Shown: one piece after another, positions 9,062-17,432 of the stretch
Layout of the letters: the number at the start of each line of letters is the position of its first letter
How positions within the stretch are numbered: the first letter of the stretch is position 1
Assembly: GCF_029952445.1 (NCBI RefSeq)
Contig: NZ_JAQPPK010000013.1
Span: 62,001-126,000 of the forward strand
Reading direction: 5' to 3'
Origin: Paenarthrobacter nitroguajacolicus
GTDB lineage: Bacteria; Actinomycetota; Actinomycetes; Actinomycetales; Micrococcaceae
Length of the DNA stretch: 64,000 nucleotides
The notes under the pieces: model-generated
The model's input: the letters and a program-made list of their open reading frames with translations, nothing else
Database searches by the model: none
What the model was told of the DNA's origin: nothing
Made by a program: the position numbers and the translations under genes

Positions 9062-9626
9062 CGAGGCCACGAAAGTGCGTTGGGTTTTCCTCACGGAAAC
9101 TGAAGCCGAAACCGTTGACGCGGTCTGCGCACGCATCTTTCCCAGCGGAGACGGAAAGCCCGGCGCCAGGGAAACCAAGGTCATCAACTACATAGACAGG
9201 ACCGTAGCTGACGAGGACGAGGCTCTGCGCCGTTGCTACCGGGACGGAGTTACGGCCCTGAATGCCCTCACATCCGAGCTCTACGGGCAACGGTTCGCGG
9301 AGCTGTCCGACGAACGCAAAGACCAGGTGCTGGAGCGCATCGAGGCCAATTCAGCGGTTGAATCCACGGGCGCCCCGCAGGGTCCCGAGGACGAAGGCCT
9401 TCTGGCAACGTTCTTTGCGCTCGTCTGGGAGCACACCATCCAGGGCATGTTCTGCGATCCGCAATACGGCGGCAACCACGAGGCCCTGGGGTGGCAATTG
9501 GTCGGCTTCCCGGGAGCCCAGTGGGGCTACAACGCCGAGCAAATGCGGCCCGGTTTCGATTCCAAGACCATCCCCATCAAGACCCTTGAAGATCTACGTA
9601 GAGAGTTGAGGCGCGCAGATGACTGA
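9048..9626 (+). CDS. Gluconate 2-dehydrogenase subunit 3 family protein
   Basis: 192 residues with the Gluconate_2-dh3 pattern (FLTETEAETVDAVCARIFPSGDGKPGARE, then WEHTIQGMFCDPQYGGN and the C-terminal GFPGAQWGY). These small subunits accompany GMC flavoprotein dehydrogenases and are often exported by Tat; here no Tat or Sec signal is visible, so the pair is probably cytosolic. The ATG at 9048 follows an AAGGAGGA site and overlaps the permease end; its own end overlaps the GMC gene by eight bases. No cytochrome c subunit is encoded nearby. Confidence 0.87.
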   Translation: MPAANEATKVRWVFLTETEAETVDAVCARIFPSGDGKPGARETKVINYIDRTVADEDEALRRCYRDGVTALNALTSELYGQRFAELSDERKDQVLERIEANSAVESTGAPQGPEDEGLLATFFALVWEHTIQGMFCDPQYGGNHEALGWQLVGFPGAQWGYNAEQMRPGFDSKTIPIKTLEDLRRELRRADD

Positions 9627-11316
9627 GACTGCAGAGGCCATCGTCGTCGGACTGGGAGCATCCGGCGGGATCATCGCCGAACAGCTGACCAAGGCCGGGA
9701 TCCGGGTGCTGGCCCTGGACAAGGGTCCCGTGCACACAACCGAGGAATTCACCTTCAAGCAGGATGAAGTCAAGTACTACTCCCGCGGCTCCCTCGTCCC
9801 GCAACTGGCAACCGACCCCGTCACTTGGCGGCCGGACGAGAAGTCCACGGCCCGCCTGCTCCCCTGGGCCGCCGGGGTACGGGGAAACAGCGAACCCCTA
9901 CACCTGCCGCCTTCCATAGGTCCGGGCGGCGGAACCCTGCACTGGGGCGGCGCCTCATGGCGCCACCGGGACTCGGACTTTCGGATGAAATCCCTGATCG
10001 AAGAACGGTTTGGATCCGATGCCCTGGATGAGGACTCCACCATGGTGGACTGGCCCATCGGCTACGAGGACCTCGAACCCTACTACGACCGCGTGGAGTG
10101 GGAACTTGGAGTCTCGGGCCGGGCAGGCAACATCAAGGGTGCGCCGGACCCGGAGGGCAACCCGTACGAATCCCCCCGTGAGCGGGGCTTCCCAATGCCC
10201 CCGCTACGCACTGCCGCGGCCGACGACCGGTTCAAGGCGGCCTGCCAGCGCCTGGGATACCGTCCCTTCCAGCAGCCGGCGGCCGTGGCATCAACGGACT
10301 ACAAGTCGCTCAAAGGCTGCGAGTACTGCGGTTTCTGCCACGGCTTCCTCTGCCACGTCAACGCCAAGCAGTCGAGCCGCATCACCTCAGTCGAGGCAGC
10401 GTTGCAGACAGGCAACCTTGAAATCCGCTCCAACTCGCGGGCCTTCAGGCTGGATCGTGACGCCTCCGGACGCCGGATCACCGGAGTTTCATACTTCGAT
10501 GCCGAGGGCAACGTCCACCAAGTGCGATCCAACCTGGTGGTAGTGGCTTGCTACGCCCTGGAAAACAGCCGCCTGCTGCTCGCCTCCGGCATCAACGCCA
10601 ACGGACAAGTGGGCCGGAACTTCATGACGCACAGTTTCGGCTGGTGCAGTGTGGTCCTGCCGGAGTTCAGCAACCCCTTCATGGCACCCTTGGTTGCCGC
10701 CAGTGTTGTGGACGACCTGAACTGCGACGGAGTGCCTGACAACAATGAAGGTGTGCTGTGGGGATCGGTCCTCACCAGCATTCCCGGGGATCTCCAACCC
10801 ATTGAGGCTGCCCACAACCTTCCGCCCGGCATGCGCCGCTGGGGCCAGGGATTCAAGGATTGGTTCTCCGAGAACTACCGCCGCCTCATGGGCATCCACA
10901 ACCAAGTGCCCAGCTTCCCATCCAAGAAGTACTACTGCGACCTTGATCCGGTAGTGAAGGACAAGTTCGGCCAGCCGGCCCTGCGCATCACGCATGACTG
11001 GTCAGAGCATGACCTAGCCGCCCTGCGGTACTTCGAGAAGGTCAAGCGCGCCATCGCCGAGGAAATGGGCGCCACGCAGTTCTGGTCGGAACCAACACCC
11101 CCGGCCTACCACCTGTCCACCCACGAGGTGGGAACACACCGGATGGGCGAGAATCCCGCGGATTCCGTCGTCGACATTTTCGGTGAGTCCCACGAATGCA
11201 AGGGTCTGTACGTCGTGGGAGGCGGCCAGTTCCCCACCCTGTCCGGATACAACCCGACCCAGACCCTGCAGGCGTTGGCCTATCTGAGCGCCGACCACAT
11301 CCTCGAGAAAGTCTGA
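9619..11316 (+). CDS. GMC-family FAD-dependent sugar/polyol oxidoreductase
   Basis: 565 residues. The FAD-binding Rossmann motif GLGASGGIIAEQL lies at the N-terminus, with GPGGGTLHWGG near residue 105. The C-terminal catalytic block has STHEVGTHRMG (His502/His507) and GGGQFPTLSGYNPTQT (Asn545), the usual GMC His/Asn pair. Partnered with the overlapping subunit-3 gene it would form a dehydrogenase resembling gluconate 2-dehydrogenase or glucoside 3-dehydrogenase, oxidising a sugar or sugar acid. The electron acceptor is not evident because the usual cytochrome subunit is missing. A cysteine-rich run CEYCGFCHGFLCH near residue 235 is notable. Confidence 0.9.
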   Translation: MTETAEAIVVGLGASGGIIAEQLTKAGIRVLALDKGPVHTTEEFTFKQDEVKYYSRGSLVPQLATDPVTWRPDEKSTARLLPWAAGVRGNSEPLHLPPSIGPGGGTLHWGGASWRHRDSDFRMKSLIEERFGSDALDEDSTMVDWPIGYEDLEPYYDRVEWELGVSGRAGNIKGAPDPEGNPYESPRERGFPMPPLRTAAADDRFKAACQRLGYRPFQQPAAVASTDYKSLKGCEYCGFCHGFLCHVNAKQSSRITSVEAALQTGNLEIRSNSRAFRLDRDASGRRITGVSYFDAEGNVHQVRSNLVVVACYALENSRLLLASGINANGQVGRNFMTHSFGWCSVVLPEFSNPFMAPLVAASVVDDLNCDGVPDNNEGVLWGSVLTSIPGDLQPIEAAHNLPPGMRRWGQGFKDWFSENYRRLMGIHNQVPSFPSKKYYCDLDPVVKDKFGQPALRITHDWSEHDLAALRYFEKVKRAIAEEMGATQFWSEPTPPAYHLSTHEVGTHRMGENPADSVVDIFGESHECKGLYVVGGGQFPTLSGYNPTQTLQALAYLSADHILEKV

Positions 11317-11406
11317 CCCGGCCGTACCGGCCTCCCTGACCACCCCGAAAGAACACCCGCTGCCTGATCCCCAGGTGGCGCTGCGAAAAAGAAAGAGAAA
11401 CAACAA

Positions 11407-12495
11407 ATGGTTGACCCGTATGCCGTCGTGGCATTGTCCAACACCGTCCACACCATCAAGAAGCGCGAAGACGCCATCGAAAACACCAAGCGGATCTGTG
11501 ACTTCATGGACCCGGCCGTTATGGTGGCGGCAACCGATGGTGCGCCCGTGAAGCTCGTTGTCCTGCCGGAAATGGCCATCCAGGGCATGCTTCCGGACTT
11601 CAAGGCCGGTAACCGCGAGGCCCACGAAGCCTTCGCTATGACCATCCCGGGCCCGGAAACAGAGATCCTCGGGCAGAAGGCCCGCCAGCTCAACACCTAC
11701 ATCGCCGCGGAACTCTACTTGGTCCGCGACGATGACTTCCCCGGCCACCTCTTCAACGTAGCCTTCATCATCGACCCCAACGGCGACGTCATCTACAAGC
11801 GCTACAAGTCCACCTCCGACGCTTACGAAGGCGGCGCCCTGGGCACCACCAACCCGCACGACATCTGGGATGAATTCATTCAGAAGCGCGGCAACGGCAG
11901 CCTTCTGGATGCCTTCTTCCCGGTCGCCAAGACCGAGATTGGCAACATCGGATACATCATCTGCCACGAAGGTGCCTACCCGGAGACCTCACGTGGCCTT
12001 GCGATGAACGGAGCCGAACTCATCATCCGCGGCACGCTCATCGAACCGCAGGTCGGAATGGGTATGTGGGAGCTGCAGAACCGCGCCCACGCCATGTTCA
12101 ACCAGGCCGTGGTGATCGCCCCGAACCTTGGACCACAGCGCAATGACGATGGCAGCCTCTTCGATCTCTTCGGCGGGCAGTCGATGATTGTTGACCACAA
12201 GGGCCGGGTGCTGGTGAAGAACGAGGGCGTCAGCGGCGGTGACTCCTTCGTAAGCACCGTAGTCGACTTGGAGGCGCTGCGACGTTCCCGGGCCGCCAAC
12301 GGCGTCACCAACTGGTTCAAGGATCTGCGCACCGAGATGTACGCCGGGATCTACGAACAGCCGATTTACCAGAAGAACCAATACCTCAACGAGCTTCCGG
12401 CCGAAGGCTGGCTTGCCCGCGAGGCCAAGCGCCGTGGCATGAACATCCAGAACCTCATGGAACGCGGACTCCTCACCGCGCCGTCGAGCAACTAG
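11407..12495 (+). CDS. Nitrilase-superfamily (carbon-nitrogen) hydrolase
   Basis: 362 residues with the Glu-Lys-Cys triad of the superfamily: Glu55 in PEMAIQG, Lys134 in the KRYKST segment, and Cys186 in IICHEGAYPE with the following Glu188. This points to an aliphatic amidase/formamidase-like or N-carbamoyl amide hydrolase rather than a true nitrilase, but substrate is not readable. No export signal. Its place inside a sugar operon, about 90 bases after the GMC gene, suggests the natural substrate carries an amide, nitrile or N-acyl group (inference). It is followed by a strong hairpin before the alcohol dehydrogenase gene. Confidence 0.88.
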   Translation: MVDPYAVVALSNTVHTIKKREDAIENTKRICDFMDPAVMVAATDGAPVKLVVLPEMAIQGMLPDFKAGNREAHEAFAMTIPGPETEILGQKARQLNTYIAAELYLVRDDDFPGHLFNVAFIIDPNGDVIYKRYKSTSDAYEGGALGTTNPHDIWDEFIQKRGNGSLLDAFFPVAKTEIGNIGYIICHEGAYPETSRGLAMNGAELIIRGTLIEPQVGMGMWELQNRAHAMFNQAVVIAPNLGPQRNDDGSLFDLFGGQSMIVDHKGRVLVKNEGVSGGDSFVSTVVDLEALRRSRAANGVTNWFKDLRTEMYAGIYEQPIYQKNQYLNELPAEGWLAREAKRRGMNIQNLMERGLLTAPSSN

Positions 12496-12523
12496 CCACA
12501 ACTCCCTGCAGAGGGAGAACCAT

Positions 12524-12553
12524 GCGGGCGTCCGGCCCACGCCGGACGCCCGC
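12524..12553. terminator. Strong GC hairpin between amidase and alcohol dehydrogenase genes
   Basis: A perfect 12-bp stem (GCGGGCGTCCGG / CCGGACGCCCGC) with a six-base loop lies 28 bases after the amidase stop. No U-tract follows, so it is as likely to be an mRNA-stability or partial-attenuation element inside the operon as a full terminator. Confidence 0.5.
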
Positions 12554-12592
12554 TACTCCAACACAAAGACTGAAAGTTCGAAAGGTAGACGC

Positions 12593-13606
12593 ATGTACGC
12601 CGCCCTCCTCCGGGCCCCCGGCCCCATCGAGAACCATCCGCTGGAGTACAGCGAGGTCGCCGAACCCGTTCCGGGACCCGGAGAAGTTGCGATCAGTGTG
12701 CTCGCTTGCGGGGTCTGCCGGTCCAACCTGCACATGATCGAAGGTGACTGGTTGCCGGGCACCCCCGCCGCGCTGCCCATCATCCCGGGCCATGAGGTCA
12801 TCGGCCGGGTTAAGGCCCTGGGTCCCGGCGTGTCCAATCTCGCGGTAGGCGACCGGATCGGCGTCCAACCCATCTGGTCCACTTGTGGCCGCTGTGAACA
12901 CTGCGTCGGTGGCCATGAACAGCGTTGTCGACGGCGCCAAATCACCGGCGAGACGCGCGACGGCGGTTACGCCGAAGTCATGCTGGCCAAGGCCAACTTC
13001 GCGTGCAAGATCCCCGATTCCCTGTCCGATACCGAAGCTGCGCCGCTACTGTGCCCTGGCATCACTGCCTACGGCGCCCTTAAAAAGGCACGCCTGCGCC
13101 CCGGTCGGAACGTGGCCGTATTCGGCGTCGGCGGAGTTGGCCATCTGGCACTGCAAATGGCCGCCATCACAGGCGCCCGCGTCAACGCCGTATCCCGCAG
13201 CCCCAAAGCCCGTGCCCTCGCTGAACAACTTGGCGCCCATGGAAGCTATGTGCCTTCCGGCGGCGAAGGGGGTTTAGTGCTCCGGGAGGGATCGCAGGAC
13301 GCCGCCATCGTCTTCGCCCCGTCGGACAAGACCGTGGCCGAAGCGCTGCGCGTCATCAGGCCTGGGGGCCGCGTCGTCCTCGGCGTGTCACAATCCGTGG
13401 GCGTCATGGACATCGGTGACGAGAAAACCATTGTGGGAACGGTCCTGGGAACCCGTCAGGACATGGCGGACGTACTGGACTTGGCAGTGGACGGCAAACT
13501 CCATGCCGTCCACGAAGACTTCCCCCTCAGCGAGGCCAACCTGGTTCTGCAGAAGCTGAAGAACGGTCAGTTGCAGGGTCGGGCAGTATTGGTCCCGGGG
13601 GCATGA
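12593..13606 (+). CDS. Zinc-dependent alcohol dehydrogenase (MDR superfamily)
   Basis: 337 residues. Catalytic zinc ligands are Cys42 (GVCRSN) and His67-Glu68 (GHE). The structural zinc lobe has four cysteines (98, 101, 104, 112). The NAD(P)-binding motif is [13 protein letters not shown] near residue 180. This is a cinnamyl/polyol-type MDR alcohol dehydrogenase; in this locus it may oxidise a sugar alcohol or reduce an aldehyde product. Its stop overlaps the next gene's start (ATGA, 13603-13606). Confidence 0.88.
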   Translation: MYAALLRAPGPIENHPLEYSEVAEPVPGPGEVAISVLACGVCRSNLHMIEGDWLPGTPAALPIIPGHEVIGRVKALGPGVSNLAVGDRIGVQPIWSTCGRCEHCVGGHEQRCRRRQITGETRDGGYAEVMLAKANFACKIPDSLSDTEAAPLLCPGITAYGALKKARLRPGRNVAVFGVGGVGHLALQMAAITGARVNAVSRSPKARALAEQLGAHGSYVPSGGEGGLVLREGSQDAAIVFAPSDKTVAEALRVIRPGGRVVLGVSQSVGVMDIGDEKTIVGTVLGTRQDMADVLDLAVDGKLHAVHEDFPLSEANLVLQKLKNGQLQGRAVLVPGA

Positions 13607-14760
13607 ACGCCATGACGGGCCGGGGACCGCATCGTTTCATTATTGTCGGCAGGGGCTGGCGTGCGGATTTCTACCTTCGTATCGCCCGACGCCTTCCTCA
13701 CCTCTTCTCCTGTGTCGGCGCCGTCACCCGCACGGCAGAAGGCGGGATGGAGATGGAACAGCACTGGGGCATTCCCACTTATCGCACCATCGAGCATGCA
13801 GTAAGCGACCTCCACCCGGAGCTTGCAGTCACCTGCGTCCCCCGGGAGGCCAATCCGGACGTTATCCGTGCGCTCATTGGACTGAACATTCCTGTCCTTT
13901 CGGAAACACCACCCGCCGCAGATCTCCCGTCCCTGCGCGCGCTGTGGCACGACGTGGGAGCCACCGGGCTGGTACAGGTCGCAGAGCAGCACCCATATCT
14001 TCCCGTCTTCCAGGCCGTCCGTTGCCTCCTTGACTCCGGAAAATTCGGGGAGGTCAGCTCCGCGACAATATCGTGGACGCACGACTACCACGCCATCGCC
14101 GTACTGCGCTCGGTGCTGGCTCTGGGACACGGGCAGGTTCAGATTCTGGCGACGTCCCAACCGACCGCACTCATGGGCGGACCGGACCGGCAGGGCAAAC
14201 CGGATCGAACGAAGCTTGAGGACGTTAATGCCACGTTTGCACTCTTGAGCTCAGGCTCGAAAACAGGTTTGTACGACTTCACCGACACCCAGTGGTTCAA
14301 CCCGCTGCGGGGGCGCCACTTCCAACTCCGGGGAAGCCACGCCGAACTCACGGGCAACCGGCTCACCTGGTTGAACAACGACGGCGACCCAGTCAGCGCG
14401 TCCGTCGAACGGCGCCAGTACGGTGTTGACGGAAACCTCGAAGGATTCGATCTGGACACCCTCAGCGCAGCCGGAGAAATGCTTTATGTGAATCCGTTTC
14501 GCGGAGCCCGGCTCTCCGACGAGGAGATCGCCATGGCCACCTGCCTCAGCAACACACTCCCGGAAAACCGCCATCTGGGCTACTCCCTCGCGGACGCCTG
14601 CCAAGATCATTACCTTTCGCTCCTCATCCATGAAGCAGCTGGCTCCGGGGGGACAACCAACTCCACGTCACAGCCATGGCAGATCCCAGCCAATAACGCC
14701 CCCACCGTACATCAGCCAGGACCAACAGGCCCCTTCAAGGGCCTGGAAGCAACCAGATAA
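13603..14760 (+). CDS. Gfo/Idh/MocA-family oxidoreductase
   Basis: 385 residues. The N-terminal Rossmann part ([22 protein letters not shown], then [38 protein letters not shown]) follows the family layout, with a C-terminal alpha/beta domain to about residue 340. The usual EKP motif reads ETP here, so the catalytic lysine seen in many members is replaced by Thr, which may mean altered activity. The last 40 or so residues are low in similarity and Pro/Thr-rich. The start could also be the ATG three codons later (13612). Translation is coupled to the alcohol dehydrogenase. Confidence 0.8.
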   Translation: MNAMTGRGPHRFIIVGRGWRADFYLRIARRLPHLFSCVGAVTRTAEGGMEMEQHWGIPTYRTIEHAVSDLHPELAVTCVPREANPDVIRALIGLNIPVLSETPPAADLPSLRALWHDVGATGLVQVAEQHPYLPVFQAVRCLLDSGKFGEVSSATISWTHDYHAIAVLRSVLALGHGQVQILATSQPTALMGGPDRQGKPDRTKLEDVNATFALLSSGSKTGLYDFTDTQWFNPLRGRHFQLRGSHAELTGNRLTWLNNDGDPVSASVERRQYGVDGNLEGFDLDTLSAAGEMLYVNPFRGARLSDEEIAMATCLSNTLPENRHLGYSLADACQDHYLSLLIHEAAGSGGTTNSTSQPWQIPANNAPTVHQPGPTGPFKGLEATR

Positions 14761-14785
14761 CACCGACTCGAAGGAACCACACAAC

Positions 14786-15727
14786 ATGCAAAACCGCACC
14801 CTGGGACGCACCGGGCTCTCTGTCTCCTCCGTTTGCGTGGGAACAAGTGCCTTGGGCAGCCACCCCACCCAGTACGGCTACGAGGTCAGCCACGAAACAG
14901 CAGTACAGACCATCCGCAGGGTGTTCGAAGGACCGTTCAACTTCATCGACACTTCCAACGAATACGGCCACGGCGGAGACAGCGAACGCCGGATCGGCGA
15001 AGCCATCAAGGAAGTTGGTGGCCTGCCCGAGGGCACTGTCCTCGCCACCAAGGTGGATCCGATCGTCGGCACCACTGACTTCTCGGGTGACCGCGTACGC
15101 AAGTCCGTCGAGGAAAGTCTTGAACGCCTGGGATTGGACACGCTGCAGCTGGTCTATTTTCACGATCCCGAAAAGATCTCATTCGAGGAAGGAACAGAGG
15201 CCGGTGGTCCCCTTGAAGCTCTCGTGGATTTGAAGAATCAGGGCGTCATTCAGCACTTGGGTGTCGCTGGCGGCCCCATTGACCTCGAATTGAAGTACCT
15301 GGCCACCGACGCCTTTGATGTGGTCATCAGCCACAACCGCTACACCCTCGTCGACCAGACCGCTGAACCCCTGATCCAAGACGCGGCGGCCCGTGGCGTT
15401 GCCTTCGTAAATGCCGCACCGTTCGGCGGTGGCATGCTGGTCAAGGGGCCGGACGCAGTCCCCAACTACTGCTACCGCCCAGCCAGCCAGGCGATCGTGG
15501 AAAGGGTCCGGAAGATGGAACAGCTGTGCAAGGCATACGACGTGCCGCTGGCTGCTGCGGCGCTCCAGTTCTCCACCAGGGACTCCCGCGTGGCATCTAC
15601 CATCGTAGGCATGTCCGAGCCCCGCCGGGTTGCCCAAACCGCGGACCTTGCCGAGTGGGACATTCCCGCGGAACTGTGGGATCAGTTGCTCCCGCTGGCC
15701 CACGCCGGATCCGGCGAACTGGGATAA
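14786..15727 (+). CDS. Aldo/keto reductase
   Basis: 313 residues with the AKR tetrad visible: Asp55 and Tyr60 (FIDTSNEYGHG), Lys89 (ATKVD) and His126 (VYFHDPE). It resembles the L-fucose/D-threo-aldose dehydrogenase branch. The ATG at 14786 follows AAGGA and begins the canonical MQNRTLGRTGLSVS start; the open frame upstream is the 3' end of the Gfo/Idh gene. Likely an NAD(P)-dependent sugar dehydrogenase/reductase acting early in the pathway. Last enzyme of the plus-strand run; a nested hairpin follows. Confidence 0.88.
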   Translation: MQNRTLGRTGLSVSSVCVGTSALGSHPTQYGYEVSHETAVQTIRRVFEGPFNFIDTSNEYGHGGDSERRIGEAIKEVGGLPEGTVLATKVDPIVGTTDFSGDRVRKSVEESLERLGLDTLQLVYFHDPEKISFEEGTEAGGPLEALVDLKNQGVIQHLGVAGGPIDLELKYLATDAFDVVISHNRYTLVDQTAEPLIQDAAARGVAFVNAAPFGGGMLVKGPDAVPNYCYRPASQAIVERVRKMEQLCKAYDVPLAAAALQFSTRDSRVASTIVGMSEPRRVAQTADLAEWDIPAELWDQLLPLAHAGSGELG

Positions 15728-15753
15728 GCGCCGACCTGCCCAAAGCAGTGTGG

Positions 15754-15792
15754 ATGCCTCCGCTAAATTCCTAGGGAATCGGGTGGAGGCAT
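15754..15792. terminator. Nested hairpin after the aldo/keto reductase
   Basis: Outer arms ATGCCTCC / GGAGGCAT and inner arms ATTCC / GGAAT are separated by symmetrical five-base internal loops, closing on a three-base loop (TAG). It lies 27 bases after the stop codon and ends the sugar operon before the second deoR. No clear U-tract is present. Confidence 0.5.
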
Positions 15793-15942
15793 TCGCGCGC
15801 CAACGGTTGCGTCCGGCGACTGTAACGCATGCGTGCCGGTCAATACTGCCGGCCCGCTTTCCGAATTCTCGTCGGCTAGGATTTCATGACACCGTTAGGG
15901 AGGTATCAGCAAGACGGCTGAACCGCTCAGCAGGAGGTAACC

Positions 15943-16749
15943 GTGACCCCAGCCGCAAGACAAGTAAGCGGGCGCCCGGACACGCGCGCTCCCTATGCGG
16001 ACCAAAGAAGAGAATTTATCCTTTCCACGCTCCGGACCAGCGGCCGGGCGGATGCCGCGGACATCGCCCTGGAACTTGGTGTCACGAACGAAACCGTCCG
16101 CAAGGACCTTGTTGCCCTTGAGCAACTCGGCCTCCTCCGCCGGGTCCACGGAGGTGCCATTCCCGTGGGGCGCATCACGTACGAGCCTCCAGTAGCCGCG
16201 AGAACGGCCCGCGTCGAGGAAAAAGAACGCATAGCGCGGGCGGCCCTCCGGCACCTTCCAAACAATGGTTCAGTTCTCATGGATGGTGGATCCACCACCG
16301 CGAAGCTGGCCGAAATACTGCCACGTGACCGTGCCTTGAGGGTCTACACCAATACCCTCTCCATTGCCGTGGCACTCATGGACGCCCCCTTGCTGACCGT
16401 CTACACACTGGGGGGCCGCGTCCGCCCGGTTACCTCTGCGGAAGTGGACGATTGGGCGGCCAGGGCATTGGCGGAAATCAATGTTGACGTTGCATTCCTT
16501 GGGACAACCGCTGTTTCCCTCGACCGCGGCCTCACCACCAACGATGCTTCCGAAGCGGCAGTCAAGCGACTCATGCACGCGAGTGCGCGGCAGAGCATTC
16601 TGCTGGCCGACCACAGCAAGTTCGGCAAGGTCAGCAATTGCAAACATGCAGAGCTGACGGACATGGACCTTGTCATTACAGATGACGGCCTCGACCCCCG
16701 GATGCTGACGTCATTGCGTTCAACAGGCCTCGAGGTGGAGCTGGTCTGA
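15943..16749 (+). CDS. DeoR/GlpR-type transcriptional repressor (copy 2)
   Basis: 268 residues, GTG start at 15943 behind an AGGAGG site. It has a winged HTH (ALELGVTNETVRKDLVALEQLGLLRRVHGGA) and a DeoR sensor domain with GSTTAKLAE and LLADHSKFGKVSNCKHAEL. It has the same length as copy 1 at 3410 and is collinear with it; long blocks such as LRRVHGGA, EINVDVAFLG and LLADHSKFG are shared. The two genes bracket the sugar operon and may be duplicates with split ligand or operator preference. Transcribed alone from a 215-base gap. Confidence 0.9.
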   Translation: MTPAARQVSGRPDTRAPYADQRREFILSTLRTSGRADAADIALELGVTNETVRKDLVALEQLGLLRRVHGGAIPVGRITYEPPVAARTARVEEKERIARAALRHLPNNGSVLMDGGSTTAKLAEILPRDRALRVYTNTLSIAVALMDAPLLTVYTLGGRVRPVTSAEVDDWAARALAEINVDVAFLGTTAVSLDRGLTTNDASEAAVKRLMHASARQSILLADHSKFGKVSNCKHAELTDMDLVITDDGLDPRMLTSLRSTGLEVELV

Positions 16750-17178
16750 TCGCTCCCTCCGGCTGAGAGTTCCCTTGGTCACTTGGACGCCGGAGTGGGT
16801 GGTTGCTCCGTTCTGAATGGCGAAAGCCGTTGTGGCTCTGCTGTGCGTCCAACCACTGAAGCACCAAGCCGGAAATCGTCCCCGCACAATGTTGGTTCCG
16901 TCCAGGGAACCTACGGGTCCGTGGTCAGCCTGCCAGTGGCCCCTGAAATCGTAGGTTAAGGCGCCTGTTGGTACGCCGTCGTGGAACTCGATGCAGCAGT
17001 GCCGAATATCCGTGCGGCTCCCCACGGACATCTCGACACCCACGATGAAGGCCCCCGTGCACGGAAGCTTTCCGTCGTACTCGAACTCGAGAAGGCAGTC
17101 GGGACCCGACTTGGCAATGGATGCCCTGAGGAGCCGGGGCGAGTGCAGGCAGATTTGGTCGTTGGCATGAGTACACAT
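16720..17178 (-). CDS. Hypothetical protein, 152 aa
   Basis: An open frame starting at ATG 17176-17178 with a GAGGAG ribosome site five bases upstream, codon use with mostly G/C third positions over the first two thirds, and a plausible globular composition (FEYDGKLPCTGAFIVGVEMSVGS; TYDFRGHWQADHG). It ends 30 bases inside the 3' end of the convergent deoR gene. No family is recognised. The last third is less protein-like, so the true gene may be shorter in homologues. Confidence 0.5.
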   Translation of the reverse strand: MCTHANDQICLHSPRLLRASIAKSGPDCLLEFEYDGKLPCTGAFIVGVEMSVGSRTDIRHCCIEFHDGVPTGALTYDFRGHWQADHGPVGSLDGTNIVRGRFPAWCFSGWTHSRATTAFAIQNGATTHSGVQVTKGTLSRRERSDQLHLEAC

Positions 17179-17432
17179 GGTGACTCCTCGTACACGGGGT
17201 CCGTCTGGCTTGCGCTGGACCCCAACGGCTGGGAACCGATTCCTGCTGTGTGCTCACCCCATCATCGCCGGCGGAAATCGACTGAAACCTATCACCAGCC
17301 GGAGTTCACCGTGAAGGCCCGGAAACGCCTCCAAACGCCAAAGCGTCAATAAGCGCCGGGAATGGACCCGAAAGTATCAAAGAGTGCAACACCAGCAATC
17401 TTGTGAAGTTCAGACGCCGCGCTGGGGCAGGT

